From Pseudomonadota bacterium (GTDB lineage: Bacteria; Pseudomonadota; Gammaproteobacteria; Burkholderiales; Burkholderiaceae_B): a stretch of DNA of 27,528 bases. Below, one piece after another: positions 1 to 8,325 of the stretch. The translations under genes were made by a program, and so were the position numbers. The stretch is from NCBI GenBank assembly GCA_023388835.1, contig JAEWFK010000165.1:1-27528 (forward strand). Direction: 5' to 3'. The notes under the pieces were generated by a model. The model was not told the DNA's origin, made no database searches, and saw only the letters and a program-made list of their open reading frames with translations. Every line of letters starts with the position of its first letter. Within the stretch, counting starts at the first letter, position 1.

Positions 1-836
1 AACAGTGTCATGCAACCGAGCCCGAAGGTGCTCGTGCTCCGGGAGGCCCACAACACCGATTCCGGCCAGAGATAAAGCTTTCCATACCCCCGTACGCTGG
101 CTTCGTACAAGGCCGTGCTCAGGCTCAGTGCCGCCATCACGCCAAAATGCGGATTCTGCGTCAGCAGCGCGATCATCAATCCGCCCCAGGCCAGCAGCAA
201 CAAGCCGCCGAACAGCACTCCATCCCAAAGCGCCTTGCGCCGCTCGTGCGCTTCGAACTCCTCTGAAAGATGAAGCTTGGGTTTGAGGTGCAAAGGGCGG
301 GCGCTCTCAAGCCGAGCCAGGATACGGGCATGTTCGCCCGCCTTCAGCTTGAACGCCAGACCATGGATACGATCGTAACTGCGCGGCGCAGTCAATGAAA
401 CGGCGTCACCGGTCGTGTGCTGGGACCAAGCTCCCTGCCGCCAGACATGGTAGTCAATACGACCCGCATTGTTGCTTCCGGGAGAGAGCACGAGCGACAC
501 GGCGTGGTCTGGAGATGCCGCGACATCCAACAATAACCAACGCGCCGCTTGCGTGCTGCCGGTGGCGGCTTCGTGAGTCAGGGGCACGAAACCCGGTATG
601 GGACCTTCATGGAAAGCAGCGAACTCATCGAAGCGAAGCGGCCGCCCTTCTTCAAACAATACTCGCGCTTGTTGCGAACCCTCGACAGGCCACTGCGTGT
701 CTGCAGTGATATCCAGCCTTGCCGCATGGGACAAGGGTGAAACCAGTGCAATCAGCGCGAAGGAAAAAATCAAGTAGCTGACCAGTTTGCTGATGTAGTC
801 AGGCGCCGGGAAGGGTCGGGCAAAGGTACGGGACAT
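1..836 (-). CDS. 7TMR-DISM membrane sensor protein, N-terminal part (cut by window edge)
   Basis: The minus strand is open from an ATG at 836-834 to the window edge without a stop, giving about 278 residues. A hydrophobic N-terminus (about residues 17-38, ending in SHAA) looks like a signal peptide. A roughly 150-residue extracytoplasmic beta-rich domain follows, then a charged stretch (EEFEAHERRKA) leading into a first membrane helix (VLFGGLLLLAWGGLMIALL). This order, extracellular DISMED2 domain followed by a multi-helix membrane block, is typical of 7TMR-DISM receptors. In the family they end in a histidine kinase, GGDEF or similar output domain, which here lies outside the window, so the output is unknown. 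No clear Shine-Dalgarno sequence precedes the ATG. The gene is divergent from the TonB receptor gene, with about 230 bp between the starts. Confidence 0.75.
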   Translation of the reverse strand, partial: MSRTFARPFPAPDYISKLVSYLIFSFALIALVSPLSHAARLDITADTQWPVEGSQQARVLFEEGRPLRFDEFAAFHEGPIPGFVPLTHEAATGSTQAARWLLLDVAASPDHAVSLVLSPGSNNAGRIDYHVWRQGAWSQHTTGDAVSLTAPRSYDRIHGLAFKLKAGEHARILARLESARPLHLKPKLHLSEEFEAHERRKALWDGVLFGGLLLLAWGGLMIALLTQNPHFGVMAALSLSTALYEASVRGYGKLYLWPESVLWASRSTSTFGLGCMTL

Positions 837-1066
837 GGAGGTGCCGCATGTCGACCGACATGCATTGATAACGGTTGGATTCTGGAGGCTTTTGAGACAT
901 TTGGAAAGCACCAAAACGTTGTTTTCGCGAACGCAGGGAATTCAGCCGCTCTGGCAAAGCGTTTTTGCCACCTTTAAAAGACGTCCCACAGGCTCGTAAG
1001 GCCTCGCTACAATCCTTTGCTTTGGTTACGAAGAATGGCGGGCGACTTCCGCTATGCCGGAATCCG
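837..1066. promoter_or_regulatory. Divergent intergenic region; candidate -10 of the TonB receptor gene
   Basis: This non-coding stretch separates the sensor gene (minus) from the receptor gene (plus). TACAAT at 1008-1013 is a good -10 match without a convincing -35; if used, transcription starts near 1020. That would exclude the upstream in-frame ATG at 965 and favours translation from 1067. A short inverted repeat, AAAAC/GTTTT around 913-925, is also visible. I could not recognise a Fur box. Confidence 0.35.
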
Positions 1067-3205
1067 ATGATTTATCCCCGCCGACGATATCAACACCGTT
1101 GCTTTCCCCTCATTCGGGTCTCCTTGCTCATCAGTACCGCCGGTTTGATGGGCACCGCCGCCACGGCGGCGACGGACAAACCCGCACACACCGAGGTGTC
1201 CACCCTTCCGCCCGTCATCGTCCAGGCGCCGGGCTCGCCCGAGCGATTGTCGGATGGGGCGAATGCGGAGCGTCGCTCAACCCCCGGCAACCTGAGCGTG
1301 GTTCCCGTCGCTGACTATGAGAACGGAGCAGTTCGGGGAATGGACGACGCGCTGTCGCGTGTGCCCGGCGTGTATGTCCAGAATCCCTCGGGACAGGTGA
1401 GTGCCCGTATTTCCATGCGCGGATCCGGCATGACAAGTTCCGTGGGCGTGCGTGGGGTGCGCATGCTTCGTGATGGCTTGCCCATGGCTCGAATCGACGA
1501 CCTGGGCGACAGCATTTTTGGCGATCCCCTGGGTGCCGACTTCGTACAAGTGCTCAGAGGAGCCAACGCCATGACCTATGGGGTGGCGACCCTGGGCGGA
1601 GCATTGAATCTGGTATCGCCGACCGGACACACCCGGCCGGGGCTGCGCCTCAGGATGGACAGCGGCGCGTATGGTTTTCATAGCGCCCGCGTGCAGTGGG
1701 GGCAGGATCTCGGCAACGGATGGGACGCCTATACTGCGGCCAGTGCCACCCGTTCCGAAGGGGCGCGCCAGCATTCCACCTATGCAGTGAATCGCTACTA
1801 CGGGAATGTCGGGTTCCGGGCGGCTGCGGGATCACGCGGACGCTTCCATTACAGCCAAGACTATTTCAGCGTACAGTTGCCTGGCGCCCTGACATGGGAC
1901 GAGTTCCAAACCGACCCGCGAGCCGCCAACCCAGAGTCCGCACAGGCCGGGGCGCACATTCGTACGAAGCCTCATTGGCATGTGGCCTACATCCATGAAT
2001 GGGACATGAACGGCGGGGGAAGTCTTTCGCTGGGCGCCTACCATACCGGAATTCGCTACGACTCGACCGGCGCCGTATCGGATGTCGCCTACGATGCCGT
2101 GGATTACGGCTTTGTCTTGCGACAGACACTGCGTGGCGAAATCGCCGATCGAGAAATCGAATGGATATGGGGAGTCAATCTAGGACGGGGACGCGATGAA
2201 CATAGCGCGACCTGGCCATCCATGCCGTTCCAACCGCAGTTGCGGGCCTTGCGGGGAAGTCCGCAGGCGAGTATTTCCGGGCAACGATCGAATGTGGAGG
2301 CCTATGTGCAGGCGTCCTTGCGCGTCGCCCCGCAGTGGTCGCTGATATTCGGCGGCCAAGGCGTCCGTGCAGATCGCTCGACCGACAACACGGTGATACC
2401 GATAGCCCGAAGCTGGTTCGCAAACGGCACGGCCTCTGCCACGTATACCGGCTTCTCTCCCAAAGTCGGTTTCATTTGGGATCTTGCCCCCCGAACACAA
2501 GTGTTCGGCAACCTGAGCGGCAGCTTCGAGCCTCCGAACAGCATCAATTTCTTTTCGCCCGAAGGGATACTAGACGCTCAGCGCGCGACGACCCTGGAGC
2601 TGGGCACGCGCGGCGGCACTGCCCGACTTGGCTGGGAGGCCGCTGTTTACTATTCCAAGGTACGTGGCGAAGTGATCGAAATAGCGTCGCCCGGCATTGC
2701 CGGCATCACCATGGGCCGCAACGCCGACCGTACCCGACACATGGGTCTCGAACTGAGCCTGTCCGGCGCACATCAGTTGCGCCGAGTACCGGGGAAACTG
2801 GAATGGGCGCTTGCCTATACCTGGAACGATTTCCGCTTCGATGGGGACCCGGTGTTTGGCGACAACCACCTTCCAGGAATTCCCGCGCATGTCGCGCGGC
2901 TGGATCTGCGCTATCGGCATGCATCCGGCTTTTATGCCGGTCCAACGATAGAGCTTGCTTCTGGCCGCCACGTCGACCAGGCCAATTCCCTGCGTGCACC
3001 CGGCTACGGGATCCTCGGGGCCAGCATGGGCTTCCAGGCGCCCGATGATCGTTGGCGAGCGTATCTGGACTTACGCAATCTGACCGACAAACGCTATGTC
3101 GCTGCCACGGAATACACCGTGGATGCACGCGGAGAGAGCAACATTCCGGTTTATTTTCCAGCTGGCGGCCGCATGGCTTTTGCCGGTGTCGAATGGCACT
3201 GGTGA
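1067..3205 (+). CDS. TonB-dependent outer-membrane receptor
   Basis: From ATG 1067 the product has 712 residues. It has a basic N-terminus and hydrophobic core (RVSLLISTAGLMGTAATAA) as an export signal, then a TonB-box-like VIVQAP near residues 50-55. A plug domain follows (ALSRVPGVYVQNPSG, then VQVLRGANAMTYGVATLGGALNLVSP), then about 500 residues of alternating beta strands ending in EWHW, the terminal aromatic expected for a barrel. Such receptors import ferric siderophores, heme, cobalamin or other scarce ligands using TonB-ExbBD energy. The ligand cannot be read from the sequence, and no siderophore or ABC transport genes adjoin it. An in-frame ATG at 965 would add 34 residues but lies before the candidate -10 and before the signal peptide, so I reject it. 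Confidence 0.9.
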   Translation: MIYPRRRYQHRCFPLIRVSLLISTAGLMGTAATAATDKPAHTEVSTLPPVIVQAPGSPERLSDGANAERRSTPGNLSVVPVADYENGAVRGMDDALSRVPGVYVQNPSGQVSARISMRGSGMTSSVGVRGVRMLRDGLPMARIDDLGDSIFGDPLGADFVQVLRGANAMTYGVATLGGALNLVSPTGHTRPGLRLRMDSGAYGFHSARVQWGQDLGNGWDAYTAASATRSEGARQHSTYAVNRYYGNVGFRAAAGSRGRFHYSQDYFSVQLPGALTWDEFQTDPRAANPESAQAGAHIRTKPHWHVAYIHEWDMNGGGSLSLGAYHTGIRYDSTGAVSDVAYDAVDYGFVLRQTLRGEIADREIEWIWGVNLGRGRDEHSATWPSMPFQPQLRALRGSPQASISGQRSNVEAYVQASLRVAPQWSLIFGGQGVRADRSTDNTVIPIARSWFANGTASATYTGFSPKVGFIWDLAPRTQVFGNLSGSFEPPNSINFFSPEGILDAQRATTLELGTRGGTARLGWEAAVYYSKVRGEVIEIASPGIAGITMGRNADRTRHMGLELSLSGAHQLRRVPGKLEWALAYTWNDFRFDGDPVFGDNHLPGIPAHVARLDLRYRHASGFYAGPTIELASGRHVDQANSLRAPGYGILGASMGFQAPDDRWRAYLDLRNLTDKRYVAATEYTVDARGESNIPVYFPAGGRMAFAGVEWHW

Positions 3206-3340
3206 CGTGAGGTCGGTGCAATAGGTCTTTCAAGCAAAAAGAAATTCCGCTCAGTAAAAGGCAGCCACCCGACAGCGACATAGACTCATGGGTTTAATCC
3301 TGGCCGCCCGGTCGGGGACCCTCCTGCCAAAGCCCGCATT

Positions 3341-4195
3341 ATGCCTTCTGCTCGACTCAGACTTCGAGTGCTTGCCGCACTCATGCTGTGTGCCGTTTTC
3401 GCGTGTACCTACTGCGGCATCATGCAGGCGGTCAGGGCGCTGATGGAGCCGGCCGGCGCAATCGGCAATCCGATCAGTCTCGCTGTTTCTCGGCCCGATG
3501 ATGAGCGTTCATTCATGAAGGGCGCGCTGGCGATCCTTCGTGGTGAAGCAGATGTTGCTACTGCGGCGAAACACACACAGCCGTACGTCGGCGTGCTCCT
3601 TGGGACTTCCCTTCTATTGTTGCTCGCGTTCTTCCACTGGCTGGAATGCCGCCTTCAACGTGCCGGTAGCCCGGTTCCCGACGAAGAACTTTATCTCGAC
3701 CCACTGACCGGTGCCTGGAATCGCCGCGCAGGTGAAAGAGACCTCGCACGAGCGTTCAGCGTATGGAAGACAGCCGGAATCAACTCGGCCATCTATTTTC
3801 TTGATCTGGATGACTTCAAGCGAATCAACGACGAATGGGGACACGATGTGGGCGACCTGGTCCTGCAAAGAATCGTTGGCCAGCTGCAAGGCACGATGCG
3901 GCACTCTGACAAGATCTACCGATGGGGTGGCGAAGAGTTCATCGTCGTCTGCGAGGGCGTGGACGCCGAAGACACCGAATCGCTTGGCGAAGGCCTGCGG
4001 CGTGCTGTCTTGCTCACCAGCGGCTCTCTGCCATCGTTAAGTATTACGGCCTCCATCGGCGTGAGCGTATTCCAGCGCACCGACACGCAATTTCGCCAAG
4101 CGCTCACACGCGCTGATCGCGCCATGTACGGCGCCAAGCACGCCGGCAAGAACCGCCTTTTCGGTCACCCTACATTCGGCGGCCAACGGATTTAA
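3341..4195 (+). CDS. Membrane-anchored diguanylate cyclase (GGDEF)
   Basis: The 284-residue protein would make cyclic di-GMP from two GTP at the inner membrane. Helix 1 (about residues 7-26) and helix 2 (about 82-102, GVLLGTSLLLLLAFFHWL) bracket a short periplasmic segment of about 55 residues. The GGDEF domain follows, opening with DPLTGAWNRR and carrying the active-site GGEEF at residues 196-200. An RHSD inhibitory I-site (187-190) sits exactly five residues before it, so product inhibition is expected. No EAL domain is present. No Shine-Dalgarno sequence is evident before ATG 3341; ATG codons further in would remove part of helix 1. The short periplasmic segment matches no sensory domain I know, so the input signal is unknown. 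Confidence 0.92.
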   Translation: MPSARLRLRVLAALMLCAVFACTYCGIMQAVRALMEPAGAIGNPISLAVSRPDDERSFMKGALAILRGEADVATAAKHTQPYVGVLLGTSLLLLLAFFHWLECRLQRAGSPVPDEELYLDPLTGAWNRRAGERDLARAFSVWKTAGINSAIYFLDLDDFKRINDEWGHDVGDLVLQRIVGQLQGTMRHSDKIYRWGGEEFIVVCEGVDAEDTESLGEGLRRAVLLTSGSLPSLSITASIGVSVFQRTDTQFRQALTRADRAMYGAKHAGKNRLFGHPTFGGQRI

Positions 4196-4259
4196 CGGCA
4201 TTTCCACGGAATGGCACTTGCTGCGGGCATTGTTTCCGTCCCAAGCAAGGAGAATCGCC

Positions 4260-4496
4260 ATGGCGAAATGCGACGCATGCGGCAATGACTACGATAAGGC
4301 CTTTCAGGTCACGATTGCAGGCAAGACACACACGTTCGATAGTTTTGAATGCGCAATACACACTGTGGCCCCGCAGTGTGCGCATTGTGGTGTGCGGATC
4401 ATCGGACACGGTCTTGAGAAGAGCGGGACGATGTACTGTTGCGCACATTGCGCGAACGGAGACAACGTCACGGAACTGCGAGATCGCGCCGAATAG
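4260..4496 (+). CDS. Small Cys-rich putative zinc-binding protein
   Basis: This 78-residue cytoplasmic protein starts at ATG 4260, seven bases after the Shine-Dalgarno AAGGAG (4247-4252). It carries CDAC, FEC, CAHC and CCAHC clusters, a pattern of paired cysteines fitting one or two structural zinc sites of the zinc-ribbon or TRASH type. Similar short proteins occur in Pseudomonas and Burkholderiales and are sometimes labelled metallothionein-like. The CxxC spacing here resembles a zinc ribbon more than the CxC runs of bacterial metallothioneins. No function is established. It lies 41 bp upstream of sodC on the same strand, so co-transcription is possible. Confidence 0.8.
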   Translation: MAKCDACGNDYDKAFQVTIAGKTHTFDSFECAIHTVAPQCAHCGVRIIGHGLEKSGTMYCCAHCANGDNVTELRDRAE

Positions 4497-4537
4497 GCGC
4501 GCTCCGCGCTATTTCATTGGCACCCTAGGAGTACACG

Positions 4538-5062
4538 ATGCAGCAGCATTTCTTGATCGCCTTGTCGGCAAGCGTCTGTCTTGCAAACGTCGCTCTGGCC
4601 GACACCACCGTTCCCATCCATAAGGTCAATACCCAGGGCACAACCGGCTCAGCCGGCTCGGTCACCATTTCGGAGTCTCCACACGGGTTGGTATTTCATC
4701 CCAAGCTGCAGCAACTCGATGCGGGCATACACGGTTTTCATATTCATGAGAATCCGAGCTGCGACCCCGCCGATAAGGATGGTAAATCCGTCGCCGCGGG
4801 CGCAGCGGGCGACCATTACGATCCCGAGAAGACGGGTCGCCATGGCGCCCCATGGGGAGAAGGTCACCTGGGCGATTTACCGGCCGTCTACGTGAACAGC
4901 GACGGCAGCGCCACCATTCCCGTGCTGGCCCCGCGCATCAAGAAGCTCTCCGACATTTCAGGAAGAGCATTGATGATCCATAAAGGCGGCGACAATTATG
5001 CCGACGAACCCAAGCCGCTGGGCGGCGGAGGCGAGCGTGTGGCATGCGGTGTCATTCCATAA
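4538..5062 (+). CDS. sodC: Periplasmic Cu/Zn superoxide dismutase
   Basis: The 174-residue enzyme dismutates superoxide in the periplasm. Residues 1-21 form a signal peptide ending in ALA. The metal ligands are recognisable: H68 and H70 (HGFHIHENPSC), bridging H93, H102, H110, D113 and H148. C75 and C170 can form the conserved disulfide, and R167 near the C-terminus matches the active-site arginine. The length is that of E. coli SodC. The Shine-Dalgarno AGGAG lies about seven bases before ATG 4538. The stop codon is one base from the end of the convergent Bug gene, leaving no room for a terminator between them. Confidence 0.96.
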   Translation: MQQHFLIALSASVCLANVALADTTVPIHKVNTQGTTGSAGSVTISESPHGLVFHPKLQQLDAGIHGFHIHENPSCDPADKDGKSVAAGAAGDHYDPEKTGRHGAPWGEGHLGDLPAVYVNSDGSATIPVLAPRIKKLSDISGRALMIHKGGDNYADEPKPLGGGGERVACGVIP

Positions 5063-5063
5063 G

Positions 5064-6044
5064 TCAATTCAATGGCAAGCCCGCCTTCTTGATGAGGTCG
5101 GCATAGCGTTGCTGTTCGCTCTTGAAGAAGTCGGCGGCTTCCTCCGGCGTATTGAGCATCAGGAACTCGTTGCGCCGTTTGAAGCCTTCCTTGACTTCCG
5201 GATCATTGAAGGCGGTCACAAACGCATCGTGCAGCCGCTTGACCTGTTCTGCCGGCAGGCCCTTCGGGCCGACTGCGGCAAACCAGCCGGCCACGTCCAC
5301 GCCCGGGAAACCCTGTTCGGCAATAGTGGGAACGTCCGGCAACGAGGGGATACGCGCGTTGCCCATGATGCCGATAGGTCGCAATGTTCCGTTTTCCACT
5401 TGACTCAATACAGCACCCAAGGCCCCTACCCCCATTTCGACCTGGCCGCCCAGGATGTCGACGATCATGGGACCCATTCCCTTATAAGGAATATGCCGCG
5501 CCTTGACATCGGCTTCTGCGAGGAACATTTCGCCAGCCAGATGAATAATGGTGCCATTGCCCGACGAGGCGTAATTGATTTCACCCGGCCTGGACTTCAG
5601 CAATGCCTGCAGCTCCTTGGCGTTCGTGGCCGGAACGGCAGGATTGGTCACTAGAATGAACGGCGATCCGCCCACCACGGTAATCGGCGTGATGTCGGTC
5701 AGGCTGTCGTAGGGCAGGTCTTTGTAGACGCTGGGATTCACCGCGTGGTTGTTGGAGACGACACCAATGGTGTTTCCGTCTGCCGTGGCTTTGACCAAGG
5801 CCTGCGTGCCAATGACCCCGCCGGCGCCCGGACGGTTCTCGACGACCACGGTCTGTCCGCCGAGAGCGCGGGACAAGGCATTCTGCGCTGAACGCACGAT
5901 TACGTCCACGCCGGATCCAGGCCCCACGGGCAGAATGATGCGCAAAGGAGAGTCCGTCTGCGCATGGGCGCTACCCAGTGTGGCGGCCAGCATGACGCCG
6001 GCCATGGAAAGGACGGCGCGGCGGGTGAAGGTCTTCTTGAACAT
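5064..6044 (-). CDS. Bug/TctC-family periplasmic solute-binding receptor
   Basis: The 326-residue protein has a signal peptide ending SAHAQ (FTRR, then a hydrophobic core; the RR is compatible with Tat export but not proof). The mature part has the tctC fold: RIILPVGPGSGVDVIVR, VVVENRPGAGGVIG, INYASSGNGTIIHLAGEMF and HIPYKGMGPMIVDILGGQVEM. Bug receptors bind carboxylates, amino acids or nicotinate and are very numerous in Bordetella and relatives. I chose ATG 6044 because GGAG lies about seven bases upstream; ATG 6056 would start within that ribosome-binding site. No TctA/TctB permease genes are nearby, so it must share a permease encoded elsewhere or act as a sensor. It is the third gene of the lyase, CoA transferase, bug operon, which suggests its ligand is that pathway's substrate. 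Confidence 0.93.
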   Translation of the reverse strand: MFKKTFTRRAVLSMAGVMLAATLGSAHAQTDSPLRIILPVGPGSGVDVIVRSAQNALSRALGGQTVVVENRPGAGGVIGTQALVKATADGNTIGVVSNNHAVNPSVYKDLPYDSLTDITPITVVGGSPFILVTNPAVPATNAKELQALLKSRPGEINYASSGNGTIIHLAGEMFLAEADVKARHIPYKGMGPMIVDILGGQVEMGVGALGAVLSQVENGTLRPIGIMGNARIPSLPDVPTIAEQGFPGVDVAGWFAAVGPKGLPAEQVKRLHDAFVTAFNDPEVKEGFKRRNEFLMLNTPEEAADFFKSEQQRYADLIKKAGLPLN

Positions 6045-6086
6045 GAACGTCTCCATTATTGATTTTGATCCGGCAATTTATGCGAC

Positions 6087-7238
6087 TTATTGCGCCGTAT
6101 CCGACTTCAATGCGGCAAGCACTTCTTCCGTGTGCTCGCCGACTTTGGGCAAGGGCATACGCACGCCAGGACGGCGTCCGCCCATCAACAGCGGCAGCAG
6201 CACGACATCGGTCGTACTGCCATCGTCCGTCACCATGTTGGCCAAACCCCCGCTCTGCTTGAGGTGGGGGTCGTCCACCAATTGATCGGGGCGGCTGATC
6301 GGGGCGTAGGGGATGCCGGCCGCTTCGAGCTTGGGGGCGAGCTCTTCGCCGCGAAAATCCTTCAGTATTGCGCCGAGCTCTTCCAGCAACTGAGGGCGGA
6401 CTTCGACCCGGGCCGCATTGTCCACGTACTCGGGGCGCGCCAGCAGGTCCATACGCTGCAGCACATGGCACAGGGTGTTGAACTGCTTGTCGCTCACCGC
6501 CCCGATGAAGAGCTGCTCATCGTCGGCCAGGGTAAACACGTCGTATACACTCCAAGCCGACACGCGCGAGGGCATGGGCGGAGGCGCCTCGCCGGACATC
6601 AGATATTGCTGCATGTGCTGGGATGATAGAAACACGCAGTTCTCGAAGAGCGCGCTCTGTATTTCCTGGCCCTTGCCGGTGGAGTCGCGTTCCCGAAGGG
6701 CGGCGAGCACGCCAATGGCCCCGAACATGCCCCCCATGATGTCGTTCACGCTGGTCCCGGCACGCAGCGGTCGGCCCGCCGGCCCTGTCATGTAGGACAA
6801 CCCGCCCATCATCTGCACCACTTCATCGAGCGCCAGGCGCTTTTCGTAAGGGCCCGGCAGGAAGCCCTTGTGCGTGACATAGATGAGCCGTGGATTCGCC
6901 TGCGAGAGCGTGTCGTAGTCCAGCCCGAAACGCTCCATCAGGCCGGGCCGGAAATTCTCGAGCACGACATCGCAGTGGCCGGCCAGCTCACGGGCGGTGG
7001 CCTGCCCTTCCGGCGTCGAAATATCCAGCACAATACTCTTCTTGTTCCGGTTGAAACTGCGAAAGAAACCGAGCCCCAGGCCCGGCAGCTTGCGTGTCTT
7101 GTCGCCGCCTGGCGGCTCGACCTTGATGACTTCGGCGCCCAGGTCGGCCAGTATCATCCCGCAAGTGGGGCCCATCACCATGTGCGTGAACTCCAGGATC
7201 CGCACGCCGGTAAGGGGCAGCTTGTTTTCAGTGCTCAT
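6087..7238 (-). CDS. Family III CoA transferase (CaiB/BaiF, formyl-CoA transferase type)
   Basis: From ATG 7238 the protein has 383 residues, usual for the family. Motifs include LPLTGVRILEFTHMVMGPTC, DLGAEVIKVEPPGGD, VVLENFRPG and the GTSVNDIMGG segment. D166 in that segment matches the catalytic aspartate of formyl-CoA transferase. These enzymes move CoA from a donor such as succinyl-CoA to a carboxylic acid; SUGCT, a family III member, uses 3-hydroxy-3-methylglutarate, glutarate and itaconate. The pairing with an HMG-CoA-lyase-like gene 35 bp upstream points to activation of a branched dicarboxylate. The frame stays open to 7592 upstream, but that extension overlaps the lyase gene and is not family-like. 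No strong Shine-Dalgarno is visible; GAG lies about nine bases upstream. Confidence 0.92.
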   Translation of the reverse strand: MSTENKLPLTGVRILEFTHMVMGPTCGMILADLGAEVIKVEPPGGDKTRKLPGLGLGFFRSFNRNKKSIVLDISTPEGQATARELAGHCDVVLENFRPGLMERFGLDYDTLSQANPRLIYVTHKGFLPGPYEKRLALDEVVQMMGGLSYMTGPAGRPLRAGTSVNDIMGGMFGAIGVLAALRERDSTGKGQEIQSALFENCVFLSSQHMQQYLMSGEAPPPMPSRVSAWSVYDVFTLADDEQLFIGAVSDKQFNTLCHVLQRMDLLARPEYVDNAARVEVRPQLLEELGAILKDFRGEELAPKLEAAGIPYAPISRPDQLVDDPHLKQSGGLANMVTDDGSTTDVVLLPLLMGGRRPGVRMPLPKVGEHTEEVLAALKSDTAQ

Positions 7239-7273
7239 GAATGTTTCTCGAAAGAGGGATGAACCGGCGGCCG

Positions 7274-8218
7274 TCAGGCGGCAACACCAGGTTGGAAGGT
7301 CCGTGGCAGTCCGGCACGCCAAAGCGTACCGTGTGTCGGTTCCCCCTGAATCCAGCCGGAGACCTCGGAGCGCAGCGCCAGCAAGGCGTCGATATCCAGA
7401 CCCGTGGCCACACCCATGGCTTCCAGCATGAAGGCGAGATCCTCGGTGCAGACATTGCCGCTCGCACCGGGGGCATGGGGACAGCCGCCTATCCCTGCCA
7501 GCGAGGCGTCGAAACGGCTCACACCCTGCTGCAAGGCCGCGTAGACGTTGGCCAGCGCCAAGCCCCGGGTATCGTGGAAATGGCCGCAGCAAAAACGCTC
7601 GCCCGCCAGCTTGACGGCCTGCTCAAAGAGGCGTGATACCGAGTTCGGGTCGGCATAGCCGACGGTATCGGCGAGGCTCACGCGGTCGGCGCCCGCGTCG
7701 AGCAGGGCCTGCATCAGACGCAGGACTTCCGATTCCTTCACCTCGCCCTGGATGGTGCACCCAAAGGCAGTGCCCACACCTCCCTCGATCAGCGTCTTTT
7801 TGCCCGACGCATCGCGCGCCGCACGAATGCGGCCGAGCTCGGCCACGACTTCATCAGGCGTCTTGCGCAGATTGGCCAGACTGTGTTGGTGGCTGGCCGA
7901 CAGCGGCAGCAGCATCAAGTCGGCGTCTCCGTCGAGCGCGCGCTCCGCCCCTTTGAGGTTGGGCACCAATACGGACGCAAACAGGCCGGGCAGCGTCCTG
8001 GCATACGCCAGCACTTCCGCGGTGTCGACCATCTGGGGAAGCAGCTTCGGCGGAACAAAGGAGCCCACCTCGATCTCCCCCTGCCCCGCCGCCACGGCGT
8101 TGCGCAGCCATTCGCACTTGCGCTCCGTGGGTACCAGTGTGGCGATGCTTTGCAGGCCATCGCGCATACCGACTTCCCGTATCACCGCCTTACCGGGGAG
8201 AGGACGCAGGCTGCTCAT
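7274..8218 (-). CDS. Hydroxymethylglutaryl-CoA lyase-like enzyme
   Basis: The 314-residue protein starts at ATG 8218, seven bases after GGAG. It has the active-site residues of human HMG-CoA lyase: R19-D20 (REVGMRDGLQS), E50 (IEVGSFVPPKLLPQM), metal ligands H213 and H215 (GHFHDTRG), and loop cysteine C246 (GGCPHAPGASGN). The known reaction splits (S)-HMG-CoA into acetyl-CoA and acetoacetate; relatives cleave other 3-hydroxy-3-methyl acyl-CoAs. It is the first gene of a minus-strand operon with the CoA transferase and Bug receptor, and divergent from a LysR gene that probably controls it. No other leucine-degradation genes (liuABCD) are adjacent, so a role in using an external acid fits better than leucine breakdown. 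The exact substrate is inferred. Confidence 0.92.
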   Translation of the reverse strand: MSSLRPLPGKAVIREVGMRDGLQSIATLVPTERKCEWLRNAVAAGQGEIEVGSFVPPKLLPQMVDTAEVLAYARTLPGLFASVLVPNLKGAERALDGDADLMLLPLSASHQHSLANLRKTPDEVVAELGRIRAARDASGKKTLIEGGVGTAFGCTIQGEVKESEVLRLMQALLDAGADRVSLADTVGYADPNSVSRLFEQAVKLAGERFCCGHFHDTRGLALANVYAALQQGVSRFDASLAGIGGCPHAPGASGNVCTEDLAFMLEAMGVATGLDIDALLALRSEVSGWIQGEPTHGTLWRAGLPRTFQPGVAA

Positions 8219-8325
8219 TATGTGACTCCAGCTCGTAATATTGATCGGAGTCAACTTTAGGATTTCCCGATTTTTCTGAGAAGCGATATATTTTCGCTCT
8301 AGAGTTTCCCGAATGGACAATCTGT
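8219..8325. promoter_or_regulatory. LysR/operon divergent control region with repeated TTTCCCGA sites
   Basis: This 107-bp gap lies between the divergent lyase and LysR starts. TTTCCCGA occurs at 8263-8270 and again at 8305-8312, 42 bp apart, about four helical turns on the same DNA face. Between them are inverted repeats GCGA-N7-TCGC (8283-8297) and TTCTGAGAA (about 8274-8282). This layout suits a LysR-type tetramer bound at a recognition site and an activation site. A weak minus-strand sigma-70 promoter can be drawn for the lyase operon (TTCTCA, 17 bp, TAAAGT). Confidence 0.45.

Noticed and set aside
965..1066. Longer N-terminus of the TonB receptor from ATG 965
   Set aside because: Adds a non-secretory stretch before the signal peptide and precedes the candidate -10 at 1008-1013.
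7239..7592. 118-residue N-terminal extension of the CoA transferase
   Set aside because: Lies over the lyase gene in another frame and is Arg/Gly-rich; family members start at MSTENKLPLTG-like sequence.
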